Positions 27,294 through 35,235 of a DNA stretch of 49,884 bases are shown here, one piece after another. This DNA comes from an uncultured Massilimicrobiota sp. (GTDB taxonomy: Bacteria > Bacillota_I > Bacilli_A > Erysipelotrichales > Coprobacillaceae). The first letter of the stretch is position 1. The number at the start of each line of letters is the position of its first letter. Where the stretch lies: the NCBI GenBank assembly GCA_944325245.1, contig CALUZM010000010.1:1-49884 (forward strand). The letters are read 5' to 3'. The position numbers and the translations under genes are program-made. A model generated the notes under the pieces. The model searched no databases and was not told the DNA's origin. It saw nothing but the letters and a program-made list of their open reading frames with translations.

Positions 27294-29249
27294 ATGAATA
27301 ATAAAAATAAGAGTTTAATCAAAGCGATATTGCCTTGGATTCTTGTCATTATTCTGTTGAGTTCATTAATTCCATTATTGAATATGGGAAGAACAACAGA
27401 AGTCAACTATAATCAATTTGTTGAAATTCTTAACAAAGAGAATGTGACGGAAATGACGATTATGCCAGGTGTTTATGTCACAAATGTTGAAGGGCAATAT
27501 ACAAGAACAGAAGATGGAAAAGAAACAAATTATACATTTACAACAAATGTACCGCAGACTGATGAAGAATTAAATTCTTTAATACAGTTATTAGAAGACA
27601 AAGACATTAATGTAGAAATACTGGATGCAAGAAGCGAAAATATGGTGATGGATACAATATTGAGCTTACTTCCATATATTCTATTAATTGGTGTTATGTT
27701 CTTTGTGATGAGAAGTATTGGTGGAGGCGGAGGAGCCAATGCCAAAGCTTTCGATTTTGGAAATTCACGTGCGAAACTTGAAAAAGACAGCAAGACAAGA
27801 TTTACTGATGTTGCTGGAGCGGATGAAGAAAAAGAAGAATTAAAAGAGTTGGTTGATTTCTTGAAAAATCCTAAGAAATTTGCCAATATGGGTGCTAAGA
27901 TTCCTAGAGGTGTATTACTTGTTGGGCCTCCAGGTACTGGGAAAACATTACTTGCTAGAGCAGTGGCTGGTGAAGCCAATGTACCTTTCTACTCAATTTC
28001 AGGTTCTGAATTCGTAGAAATGTTTGTTGGTGTTGGTGCCGGACGTGTGCGTGATATGTTTAAAAAAGCAAAACAAAATGCACCATGTATTATCTTTATT
28101 GATGAAATTGACGCTGTAGGTCGTCAAAGAGGTACTGGTGTTGGTGGAGGTCACGATGAACGTGAACAGACATTGAACCAGTTATTAGTTGAAATGGATG
28201 GATTTAGTGGTAATGAAGGTATTATCATTTTAGCAGCGACAAACCGTGCTGATGTCTTGGATCCTGCTTTGCTTCGTCCTGGACGTTTTGATAGACAGAT
28301 TCAAGTTGCAAATCCAGATAAGAGAGCAAGAGCTGAAATCTTACGTGTTCATGCACGTAATAAGAAATTTACTGATGATGTGAATTTTGATAACATTGCA
28401 CAACGTACTCCTGGTTTCTCAGGGGCTGAATTAGCCAATGTATTAAATGAAGCTGCATTACTGGCAGTACGTTTAGGTCATAAACGTATTACTTTAGATG
28501 ATGTTGATGAAGCGATTGATCGTGTTATTGGTGGACCAGCTAAAAAGTCACGCAAATATACTGAAAAAGAAAGAAAATTAGTGGCATACCATGAAGCTGG
28601 ACATGCAATTATTGGTTTAACACTGGAAGATGCCAATAAGGTTCAAAAAGTAACAATTATACCAAGAGGTCAAGCTGGTGGTTATAACTTAATGACACCA
28701 AAAGAAGAAACATATTTCCAGACAAAATCACAATTAAAAGCAAGTATTACTGGATATATGGGTGGACGAGTTGCTGAAGAAATTTTCTTTGGAGATGTTT
28801 CTTCAGGTGCTCATAATGATATTGAACAGGCAACACGTATTGCCAGATTGATGGTTACTGAACTAGGAATGTCAGAATTAGGACCAATTAAATATGATTC
28901 TGGTCATGATGCTGTATTCTTAGGTAGAGATTATTCTTCTACAAGCAATACACATTCTGGTCAGATTGCTTATGAAATTGATCAGCAGGTTCGTAAAATC
29001 ATTGATGAATGTTATGAACAATGTCGTCAGATTATTAATGAACAAAAAGATAAGTTAATTATTATTGCGGATGCTTTATTAGAGCATGAAACATTAAATA
29101 ATGAACAGATTGAATCATTATATAATACGGGACATATGTTAGCTTTAGATGATGGAAAAGATGATCATCATGATACAACACCACCACAAGTGGAAGAAAA
29201 GAATGAACCCGTTGATTTAGATGATGATTTATTAGATGAAATGAAATAA
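27294..29249 (+). CDS. ftsH: ATP-dependent membrane zinc protease FtsH
   Basis: FtsH is a hexameric AAA+ protease of the cytoplasmic membrane that degrades misfolded membrane proteins and regulators. The 651-residue protein has two membrane spans (about 10-30 and 120-140) around a small external domain. Walker A is GPPGTGKT (211-218) and Walker B IIFIDEID (266-273). The second region of homology is around RPGRFDRQI, and the zinc site is HEAGH (433-437). The C-terminal tail is rich in Asp, Glu and His. A 10-bp stem terminator overlaps its stop codon. Confidence 0.97.
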   Translation: MNNKNKSLIKAILPWILVIILLSSLIPLLNMGRTTEVNYNQFVEILNKENVTEMTIMPGVYVTNVEGQYTRTEDGKETNYTFTTNVPQTDEELNSLIQLLEDKDINVEILDARSENMVMDTILSLLPYILLIGVMFFVMRSIGGGGGANAKAFDFGNSRAKLEKDSKTRFTDVAGADEEKEELKELVDFLKNPKKFANMGAKIPRGVLLVGPPGTGKTLLARAVAGEANVPFYSISGSEFVEMFVGVGAGRVRDMFKKAKQNAPCIIFIDEIDAVGRQRGTGVGGGHDEREQTLNQLLVEMDGFSGNEGIIILAATNRADVLDPALLRPGRFDRQIQVANPDKRARAEILRVHARNKKFTDDVNFDNIAQRTPGFSGAELANVLNEAALLAVRLGHKRITLDDVDEAIDRVIGGPAKKSRKYTEKERKLVAYHEAGHAIIGLTLEDANKVQKVTIIPRGQAGGYNLMTPKEETYFQTKSQLKASITGYMGGRVAEEIFFGDVSSGAHNDIEQATRIARLMVTELGMSELGPIKYDSGHDAVFLGRDYSSTSNTHSGQIAYEIDQQVRKIIDECYEQCRQIINEQKDKLIIIADALLEHETLNNEQIESLYNTGHMLALDDGKDDHHDTTPPQVEEKNEPVDLDDDLLDEMK

Positions 29250-29270
29250 GCACTTATGTGCTTATTTTTG
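29244..29270 (+). terminator. intrinsic terminator after ftsH
   Basis: AAATAAGCAC (29244-29253) pairs with GTGCTTATTT (29258-29267) around TTAT, with T-rich sequence after it. It overlaps the ftsH stop, so the small ORF and hslO may depend on read-through or another promoter. Confidence 0.65.
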
Positions 29271-29285
29271 TAAAAGGAGATCAAA

Positions 29286-29378
29286 ATGAAAAGAAGCACA
29301 ATGAGTAAATTGTTGGTTTTTATTCTTATATTATGTATGGTGATTCCAATGATTAGTTACTTCGCTTTTGGAGGATAG
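29286..29378 (+). CDS. 30-residue hydrophobic peptide between ftsH and hslO
   Basis: A very short gene has AAGGAG placed 5-6 nt before its ATG and stops 3 nt before the hslO start. The product begins MKRSTMSKLL and is one membrane span (about 9-28) ending YFAFGG. Two basic residues in the N-terminal tail suggest an N-in orientation. The hslO ribosome-binding site (GGAGG) lies inside its last codons, so translation of the two is likely coupled. In Bacillus this position is taken by coaX, to which this peptide is not related. Function unknown; it may be an FtsH substrate or modulator (speculation from position). Confidence 0.5.
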   Translation: MKRSTMSKLLVFILILCMVIPMISYFAFGG

Positions 29379-29381
29379 AAA

Positions 29382-30254
29382 ATGAAAGATTATTTAGTAA
29401 GAGGTTTGGTTGAATCTAGAAATTGTCGTGTTTTTGCCTGTACAACAAAGAATTTGTTAGAAACTGCTAGACAAAAACATGATTTATGGCCAACAGCTTC
29501 AGCTGCTTTAGGTCGTTTAATGTCTGCAACTTTAATGCTTGGAGCCATGAATAAGAATCATGAGAAAATGACAGTCACAATGAACGGTGGTGGATCTATT
29601 GGCACATTGATGGCATGTACACATAGTGATGGGAAAATTAAAGCTTTTGTTGGAAATCCACATGTTCATTATACTTATGAAGATACAGGTAAACTCGGTG
29701 TTGGTTTAGCTGTAGGAAATCAGGGAACTTTACAAGTGATTAAGGATATGGGATTAAAAGAACCATTTGTTGGGACTGTACCTATCCAAACTGGTGAAAT
29801 TGGTGAAGATTTTTCTTATTATTTTATGGTATCAGAACAGGTGCCATCTGTCGTTTCATTAGGTGTTCTTGTTGATACAACAAATGAAATCTTATCTAGC
29901 GGTGGATTTATTATCCAACTTTTACCTGAAGCCAGTGATGAAGATATTTCTTATATTGAAGATAAAATGAAAAATTTTCCAGCAGTTTCTGCTTTATTAA
30001 ATGAAGGTCATACACCTGAAGAAATATTAAAAATGATTTTTGAAGATGTTGAAATATTAGATACGCAAGATTTAGCTTTTGAATGTGACTGTTCAAAAGA
30101 TAAAATGAGAAATGCATTAATGACAGTAGGAAAAGATGAAATTCAAGCGATGATTGATGAAGATCATGGTTGTGAAATGACATGTCAGTTCTGTAATTCA
30201 AAGTATACTTTTAGTGAAGATGAATTAAAGGCATTATTAGAGGATATCCAGTAG
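29382..30254 (+). CDS. hslO: redox-regulated chaperone Hsp33
   Basis: Hsp33 is a cytoplasmic holdase switched on by oxidation of a zinc-bound four-cysteine centre. The 290-residue protein has the N-terminal chaperone domain (KDYLVRGL, LMLGAMNK, GNQGTLQVI) and the C-terminal redox switch CDC (235-237) and CQFC (268-271). The linker and family length are normal. It follows ftsH and a small peptide gene, the usual neighbourhood in Firmicutes. A weak hairpin terminator overlaps its end. Confidence 0.96.
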   Translation: MKDYLVRGLVESRNCRVFACTTKNLLETARQKHDLWPTASAALGRLMSATLMLGAMNKNHEKMTVTMNGGGSIGTLMACTHSDGKIKAFVGNPHVHYTYEDTGKLGVGLAVGNQGTLQVIKDMGLKEPFVGTVPIQTGEIGEDFSYYFMVSEQVPSVVSLGVLVDTTNEILSSGGFIIQLLPEASDEDISYIEDKMKNFPAVSALLNEGHTPEEILKMIFEDVEILDTQDLAFECDCSKDKMRNALMTVGKDEIQAMIDEDHGCEMTCQFCNSKYTFSEDELKALLEDIQ

Positions 30255-30269
30255 GATATTCTTTTTTTT
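30241..30269 (+). terminator. weak intrinsic terminator of hslO
   Basis: AGGATAT (30241-30247) pairs with ATATTCT (30256-30262), including one G-U pair, followed by a T run. Confidence 0.5.
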
Positions 30270-30308
30270 GTTATAAAACAAGAAATTTCTCATTTTACAA
30301 ATAATATA

Positions 30309-30356
30309 TTGACACTATTTCTCAATATGTATATAATAAATTTGTAAACGATTTCA
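30309..30356 (+). promoter_or_regulatory. strong promoter with a consensus cre site
   Basis: TTGACA (30309-30314) and TATAAT (30332-30337) are 17 bp apart, the consensus sigma-A promoter. Immediately downstream TTGTAAACGATTTCA (30342-30356) fits every fixed position of the catabolite-responsive element WTGNAANCGNWNNCW. CcpA bound here would cover the start site and repress the EIIC gene when glucose is present. Confidence 0.85.
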
Positions 30357-30373
30357 AGGAGGGAGTATGAATT

Positions 30374-31699
30374 ATGGAAAGTGTGAAAACGTTTTTTGAC
30401 AAATTTCAAAGCATCATGGAAGAAAAGATTGTTCCAGTAGCTTCTCGTATTTCATCACAAAGACATTTGGCAGCTTTACGTGATGGATTAACTATTTTAA
30501 TTCCATTTACAGTTATAGGTGGTATTGCATTAATGATTGCGAATCCACCAGTGGATTTAGAGACAATCCAGCCTACTAACTTTTTCTTTCAGTTTTTAAT
30601 TGCATGGAAAAACTGGGCGACTGATTGGAGTTCTTTATTAACAATACCTAATAACTTGACAATTGGTATTATTTCTGTTTATGTTGTATTAGGTGTTTCT
30701 TATCGTTTAGCAAAAACATATCATATGGAAGCTTTTACGAATTCATTAACTGCGTTATTTGTATTTTTATGTTTAGCTGGTGTTCCACAAAGCTTAAGTG
30801 AAGGAACATATATTGATGTTTCAGGTTTAGGTTCTTCATCTATGTTTGCAGCTATTGTTGTTGCTTTAGCTGTTATAGAAATTAACCATTTTCTGATTGT
30901 GAAAAATGTTAAGATTTCAATGCCACAGAGTGTACCACCAATGGTAGCTGGACCATTTGAAGTTTTATTGCCATTGGCCATTAATATGTTATTATTTATG
31001 GCATTAGATCAATTGATTATTTATGTAACAGGTAGTGGATTTGTAAATTTAGTCTTTACAGTATTCTCTCCACTTATTTCTGCGACATCTTCATTACCAT
31101 CAATGTTATTTATTGTTTCCTTAACAGTTATTTTCTGGTTCTTTGGTATTCATGGTGATAATATGGTTAGTGCCATTACAACACCAATCTTTACAGGAAA
31201 CTTGGTTGCAAATTTAGAAGCTTATAATGCTGGAACAGAAATTCCAAATATTATTGCTGGAAACTTTACATTTATTTTTGGGTTGGCTATTTGTTATTTA
31301 GCTATCTTATTTCATATGAACTTTGTATGTAAAAATAAAAGATTACGTTCATTAGGACGTTTGGCTATACCATCTTCATTATTCAATATTAATGAACCAT
31401 TGGTTTTTGGTGTTCCTACTGTTTTAAATATCTTGACATTTATTCCTAGTTTGATTTGTACAATATTAAATGTAGCTGTAGCCTATGGAGCAACTTATAT
31501 TGGTTTAATGAATAAAACTTGTATGAGTGTACCTTGGACATTACCAGCACCTTTATATGCATTCTTATCAACAATGGATTATCGAGCTATTTTTGTCTGG
31601 CTATTCCTATTTGTTATTAATGTCATTATATTTATGCCATTTATGAAAAGTTACAATAAACAATTAGATATGGAAGAAAAAGCTCAAAGCCAAGAATAA
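30374..31699 (+). CDS. PTS lactose/cellobiose-type permease, EIIC component (second)
   Basis: This 441-residue polytopic membrane protein of the Lac/Chb PTS family has FGIHGDNM and FNINEPLVFGVP, the substrate-site motifs of the family. It is related to, but clearly different from, the EIIC at 2524-3765: the first loop is longer and it carries extra sequence near residues 55-75. Again no EIIA or EIIB is encoded nearby. AGGAGG (30357-30362) serves an ATG at 30374, while a decoy ATG at 30367 opens a ten-codon out-of-frame ORF. The cre site predicts glucose repression. The RpiR gene downstream on the other strand probably controls it. Confidence 0.9.
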   Translation: MESVKTFFDKFQSIMEEKIVPVASRISSQRHLAALRDGLTILIPFTVIGGIALMIANPPVDLETIQPTNFFFQFLIAWKNWATDWSSLLTIPNNLTIGIISVYVVLGVSYRLAKTYHMEAFTNSLTALFVFLCLAGVPQSLSEGTYIDVSGLGSSSMFAAIVVALAVIEINHFLIVKNVKISMPQSVPPMVAGPFEVLLPLAINMLLFMALDQLIIYVTGSGFVNLVFTVFSPLISATSSLPSMLFIVSLTVIFWFFGIHGDNMVSAITTPIFTGNLVANLEAYNAGTEIPNIIAGNFTFIFGLAICYLAILFHMNFVCKNKRLRSLGRLAIPSSLFNINEPLVFGVPTVLNILTFIPSLICTILNVAVAYGATYIGLMNKTCMSVPWTLPAPLYAFLSTMDYRAIFVWLFLFVINVIIFMPFMKSYNKQLDMEEKAQSQE

Positions 31700-31726
31700 T
31701 GATTTTCATATAAGGGGGAAAATAAT

Positions 31727-32524
31727 GTGAAAATTCAAGATATTATAGATTGTTTAGAATCACAGGGTGAATGGGTCAATCGTGATTGTACAAGAGATCA
31801 CATTTTAATTGGTGATACACAAATAGATATTGATCAGGTTTATGTGTGCTGGGTGGCTACATTAGATGTTATTGAAAAAGCCATTGAAAACAATTGTCAT
31901 TTCATTATTACTCATGAAAACTTGTTTTATATGAATGGGACAACTGTTCCAACTGCGATTTTAGATGCACAAAGAAAAAAGATGAACTTGCTTGAAGACC
32001 ATCATATCACAGTTTATCGTTGTCATGATTTATGGGATTTATATCCTGAGTTAGGTGTAAGAGATCAATGGGCATCTTTATTAGAACTTCCTTTTGATTC
32101 AGCACCTTCATCAAAAAGTTTTTTAAGAGTCAGTCAAAAATTTGATATGACTGTTTATCAGTTAGCACAGCATATAGCTAAGTGTATTGAAGCCTATGAT
32201 GAATTTGGAGTAGAAGTGATTGGAAATCTTGATCAAAAAGTTCATTGCTTAGGTATTGGAACTGGAGCTTGTACAGATGTGGTCGAAATGGTTAAGCTTG
32301 GAGCTGATATCTGTCTGGTAAGTGATGATGGTATCAATAACTGGGTTCATACACAATGGGCTATGGACCATCATATTCCATTAATTGTGATTAACCACTT
32401 AACAAGTGAAGCATCTGGAATTGAAAAATTAAGCGAATATTTATCTGAAAAATTCCCAACAATTCAATTTGAATATATAGCTAATGACTATGGTATTCAT
32501 CATATAGAAAAAGCATCAAAATAA
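31727..32524 (+). CDS. Nif3-like (NIF3/YqfO family) dinuclear metal protein, divergent
   Basis: This 265-residue protein follows the PTS gene after 27 nt. The fold pattern is that of the Nif3 family, toroidal hexamers binding two metal ions: ITHENLFYM, VYRCHDLWDLYPE, GIGTGACTDVVE and VINHLTSE align with the family's four metal-site regions. The usual His-His of the first site (THHPL) reads His63-Glu64-Asn, so metal binding is altered. The start is a GTG at 31727 behind AAGGGGG; the ATG two bases earlier is followed at once by a stop. Co-expression with a sugar permease suggests a role in that sugar's metabolism, which is not a known job of Nif3 proteins. Confidence 0.75.
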   Translation: MKIQDIIDCLESQGEWVNRDCTRDHILIGDTQIDIDQVYVCWVATLDVIEKAIENNCHFIITHENLFYMNGTTVPTAILDAQRKKMNLLEDHHITVYRCHDLWDLYPELGVRDQWASLLELPFDSAPSSKSFLRVSQKFDMTVYQLAQHIAKCIEAYDEFGVEVIGNLDQKVHCLGIGTGACTDVVEMVKLGADICLVSDDGINNWVHTQWAMDHHIPLIVINHLTSEASGIEKLSEYLSEKFPTIQFEYIANDYGIHHIEKASK

Positions 32525-32528
32525 AATA

Positions 32529-32570
32529 AACCTCCATTGTTTGGTTGTTCAAATAATGGAGGTCTTTTTT
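32529..32570. terminator. bidirectional intrinsic terminator
   Basis: A 13-bp stem from CCTCCATTGTTTG (32531-32543) and CAAATAATGGAGG (32550-32562) contains one G-U pair and is flanked by A-rich and T-rich runs. It separates the convergent Nif3-like and RpiR genes. Confidence 0.85.
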
Positions 32571-33367
32571 TAAAGTGATGTCTTTTTTTCTAAAAATATA
32601 CCATAATAATAAGAAATAATTTCAGCAAAGAAATATAAAGTTGTACGATTATCTAATTGTTTTAATACACTTGATGAAGATGTTGGAGCAATGTTTGAAG
32701 GAAGCGTAAAGACAATATCAGCTAACTTATTGATAGGAGAATCATTATTCATTGTAATTAAAACAATTTTTGATCCTTTTGTTTTTGCAGTTTTCATCAA
32801 TTTTGTGTAGGTTGTTGATGAAGCTGAAACACTAAAAATAATTAAAAGATAATCTTTATTGAGACAGTTATTGAGATATGAAAACTGTACATCATCAACA
32901 ACACCTTCAATAAATTTATTATGGGAATATAAAGAATAAACAAGCTGATTGGCACAAAATGCTGAGTTACCAATACCAATAGATTTTATATAAGGATATT
33001 GATCGATATCAGTAGCTAAAGTTTGAAGCTGATGATCATAATTTAATTGTCCAATAGCTTGAATTGTTAAAGCAAAAGAAGAAGAAATCTGATGTAAAAT
33101 CGTCTCATTATGATTAATAAGAGGCGTAGCTTCTAAATCTTTTTTGGTACTTTCTTCAATAGCATATTTAAATTCACTATATCCACGATATCCTAATTTT
33201 TTTGCAAAGCGTAACATAGCAGATTTTGAAGTATGACATAAATTTCCTGCCTCAATAATAGAATGATCAATAATAATGTGAGGATTATCCATGATTTGAG
33301 TATATATTCTTTTTTCTGTTGTTGTGAGTGATGTATAATAAATTGATATACGTTCTTTAAGATTCAT
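32570..33367 (-). CDS. MurR/RpiR family transcriptional regulator (third)
   Basis: This 265-residue regulator has an N-terminal RpiR helix-turn-helix (TSKSAMLRFAKKLGYRGYSEF) and a C-terminal SIS domain (IGIGNSAFCANQL, IIFSVSASSTT). It differs clearly from the pair in the first sugar cluster. Its start ATG at 33367 has GGAGT upstream. It is convergent with the EIIC-Nif3 operon and is its likely regulator. A 10-bp palindrome, AGAAATTTCT (30281-30290), lies 18 bp upstream of the EIIC -35 box and could be its operator (inference). Confidence 0.87.
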   Translation of the reverse strand: MNLKERISIYYTSLTTTEKRIYTQIMDNPHIIIDHSIIEAGNLCHTSKSAMLRFAKKLGYRGYSEFKYAIEESTKKDLEATPLINHNETILHQISSSFALTIQAIGQLNYDHQLQTLATDIDQYPYIKSIGIGNSAFCANQLVYSLYSHNKFIEGVVDDVQFSYLNNCLNKDYLLIIFSVSASSTTYTKLMKTAKTKGSKIVLITMNNDSPINKLADIVFTLPSNIAPTSSSSVLKQLDNRTTLYFFAEIISYYYGIFLEKKTSL

Positions 33368-33435
33368 ATGTTGACTCCTTTATTTCTCTTTTTATTTTAA
33401 CATAGAGTATTTAAGAAAGAAATAGAGAGACATGC

Positions 33436-33558
33436 AAAAAGAAGGTACAAGGGGGAGTACCTTCTTTTTTGGGGTTTACCAATATTAGGAATATAATTTG
33501 ATAACTTACATCTATTTTATAATGGGGAGGAAAAATAGAGGGGAAAGTGTAAGTTATC
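33436..33558 (-). ncRNA. candidate C-rich small RNA or structured 3' UTR (element X)
   Basis: Read on the minus strand, GATAACTTACA (33558-33548) pairs with TGTAAGTTATC (33510-33500). A nested CTATTTT (33539-33533) pairs with AAAATAG (33518-33512), exposing TTCCTCCCC. A terminator then follows: GAAGGTAC and GTACCTTC around the loop TCCCCCTT, and a T run ending near 33436. Three C-rich segments lie in single-stranded positions and are complementary to Shine-Dalgarno sequences. TATAAACA (minus, 33566-33559) directly precedes it. It could instead be the 3' end of the NUDIX mRNA. Confidence 0.4.
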
Positions 33559-33587
33559 TGTTTATATGATTGACAAATCATTTTGTT

Positions 33588-34010
33588 TTATTCATTTATT
33601 TTTAAATAATTTTGAATAAATTTTTGAGAGGGCGTATAAATGTAGGAAGGGAGTTGGTCCAATGAAAACCAAACCCACTGATCTTGTTTATCCGGTTCCA
33701 TGACTTGTAGTTCACCCATATGTTTTCTAGCAATCACATGAATAGTCACAAAATGTTTATCAGTTTGAAAATCATCAACAACACCAAAGATTTCAAGATC
33801 ATCAATATCAAGATTTGTTTCTTCCTTAACTTCTCTTTTGGCACAATCTAAAATCGTTTCATTAAATTCTTGTTTGCCACCAGGAAGACTCCAGCTATCT
33901 GGTTCATAAATTCCACCTGTATCAAGACTCTGATCATATCGATGTCCCATTAATATTTGATTATGATCAATAATCATAACGCCTACTCCAACTTGAATAT
34001 GTTTGCTCAT
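33588..34010 (-). CDS. NUDIX hydrolase
   Basis: This 140-residue NUDIX protein is of the MutT type. The Nudix box runs GKQEFNETILDCAKREVKEE with Asn where the box normally has Gly after EEx. The first strand begins VGVGVMIIDHN. A conserved DSWSLPGG precedes the box. The start is the ATG at 34010 with GGAGA 7 nt upstream; longer readings would cross a terminator hairpin. Such enzymes hydrolyse nucleoside diphosphate derivatives; WSLPGG with VGVGV is common in dGTP or NDP-sugar hydrolases, but the substrate cannot be told. Similar C-rich hairpin elements flank it on both sides. Confidence 0.88.
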   Translation of the reverse strand: MSKHIQVGVGVMIIDHNQILMGHRYDQSLDTGGIYEPDSWSLPGGKQEFNETILDCAKREVKEETNLDIDDLEIFGVVDDFQTDKHFVTIHVIARKHMGELQVMEPDKQDQWVWFSLDQLPSYIYTPSQKFIQNYLKINE

Positions 34011-34049
34011 TTCAACATCTCCTTGTAGAATTATTATATCTTTATAGCG

Positions 34050-34124
34050 AAAAAAAGAAAACGGATTTCGTTTTCTTTTTTTGAACAATGTATAATGTTG
34101 GGAGAGGGAAAATATAACATTGTT
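34050..34124 (-). ncRNA. candidate C-rich small RNA with intrinsic terminator (element Y)
   Basis: On the minus strand AACAATGT (34124-34117) is followed by TTTTCCCTCTCCCAAC and its inverse ACATTGTT (34091-34084). A perfect 14-bp terminator stem comes next, AAAAAAAGAAAACG (minus, 34082-34069) with its complement (34063-34050), then T-rich sequence. TATAAACA (minus, 34128-34121) sits at the same relative place as in element X. No gene upstream in this orientation needs this terminator. No good -35 box is visible. Confidence 0.4.
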
Positions 34125-34180
34125 TATAGGGAGATATTTTGATTACTTCCTATGTTTTATAATATAGCAGAGCTTTTTCA

Positions 34181-34208
34181 TTGTATTTTCAAAAAAGTAT
34201 GTTATATT
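34181..34208 (+). promoter_or_regulatory. promoter of dusB
   Basis: TTGTAT (34181-34186) and TATATT (34203-34208) have a 16-bp spacer. They lie just before the dusB start, and this excludes longer N-terminal readings. Confidence 0.5.
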
Positions 34209-34225
34209 GTGTTATGGTGAAAAAA

Positions 34226-35224
34226 ATGAGAATTGGAAATGTTGAAATTAAAAATAGAATTATTATGGCACCAATGGCCGGTATTACAAATGTAGCCTTT
34301 AGAAAAATTATTAAAGAATTTGGTGCGGGACTGGTTGTCAGTGAAATGGTTAGTGATAAAGCACTTTGTTATGGCAATCAAAAAACAATAGAAATGTTAA
34401 CAGTTGATGAAGATGAACATCCAGTTAGTATCCAGATATTTGGTGGGGATGTTGATTCTATGGTTAAAGCAGCAAAGTTTGTGGATGAGCATTCAAACTG
34501 TGATATTATTGATATTAATATGGGATGTCCTGTTCAAAAAGTTTTGAAAGCCCATGCCGGAAGTTATTTATTGCAATATCCTGATCTGGTCTATGATATT
34601 GTAAAAAATGTGGTGGAAGCTGTCAGCAAACCAGTCACTGTCAAGATACGTATTGGTTATGACTTTGATTCTATTAACTGTGTAGAAATTGCAAAATTGA
34701 TTGAAAAAGCGGGAGCGAGTGCTATTGCTGTTCATGGAAGAACACGTTCACAAATGTATGAAGGTCATGCCAACTGGGACTATATCAGACAAGTGAAAGA
34801 AGCTGTCTCTATTCCCGTTATTGGTAATGGAGATGTCAAAACGGCGCAGGATGCAAAGCGTATGTTAGATGAAACAGGTTGTGATGCTGTGATGGTAGGA
34901 AGAGCAGCACTTGGGAATCCGTGGGTTATTCAACAGATGGTTGCCTATGTTGAAAATGGTATTTTATTAGAGGAACCTACAATGGATGAAAAATTAAATC
35001 AATGTCTCTCTCATGCAAAAAGGTTAATGAGTGTTGAGGGAGAAAAAAATGCTATGAGACAGATGAGAGGACATGCGCCATGGTATATAAAAGGTTTAAA
35101 ATCAGCAAGTGCTATTAAAAATCTTCTTTCTAAAGTTGATACATATAAAGAATTAGAAGAGATTATAGAGAAATATCGTGTTTATTTGCATACAGGAGAT
35201 AAAGCAATTTTTGAGGAAAAATAG
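34226..35224 (+). CDS. dusB: tRNA-dihydrouridine synthase
   Basis: Dus enzymes reduce specific uridines in tRNA to dihydrouridine with FMN and NADPH. The 332-residue protein begins [19 protein letters not shown], the typical start, and has the catalytic Cys101 in NMGCPV. The FMN phosphate region is VHGRTR and VIGNGDV, followed by [11 protein letters not shown]. The start is the ATG at 34226 with GGTGA 5 nt upstream; an ATG at 34214 coincides with the expected transcription start. In Bacillus the dus gene lies just before lysS; here about 3 kb of other genes intervene. The Ig-like protein gene follows after 11 nt. Confidence 0.95.
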   Translation: MRIGNVEIKNRIIMAPMAGITNVAFRKIIKEFGAGLVVSEMVSDKALCYGNQKTIEMLTVDEDEHPVSIQIFGGDVDSMVKAAKFVDEHSNCDIIDINMGCPVQKVLKAHAGSYLLQYPDLVYDIVKNVVEAVSKPVTVKIRIGYDFDSINCVEIAKLIEKAGASAIAVHGRTRSQMYEGHANWDYIRQVKEAVSIPVIGNGDVKTAQDAKRMLDETGCDAVMVGRAALGNPWVIQQMVAYVENGILLEEPTMDEKLNQCLSHAKRLMSVEGEKNAMRQMRGHAPWYIKGLKSASAIKNLLSKVDTYKELEEIIEKYRVYLHTGDKAIFEEK

Positions 35225-35235
35225 GGGAAAACAAT

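Noticed and set aside
27530-27979. 149-codon minus-strand ORF opposite ftsH
   Set aside because: It is the complement of the conserved FtsH Walker A region; the Pro/Gly-rich peptide is an artefact of that sequence.
33548-33590. Sporulation sigma-factor promoter for element X
   Set aside because: TGAATA and CATATAA are 20 bp apart, longer than the usual sigma-F/G spacing, and the -10 does not fit well.
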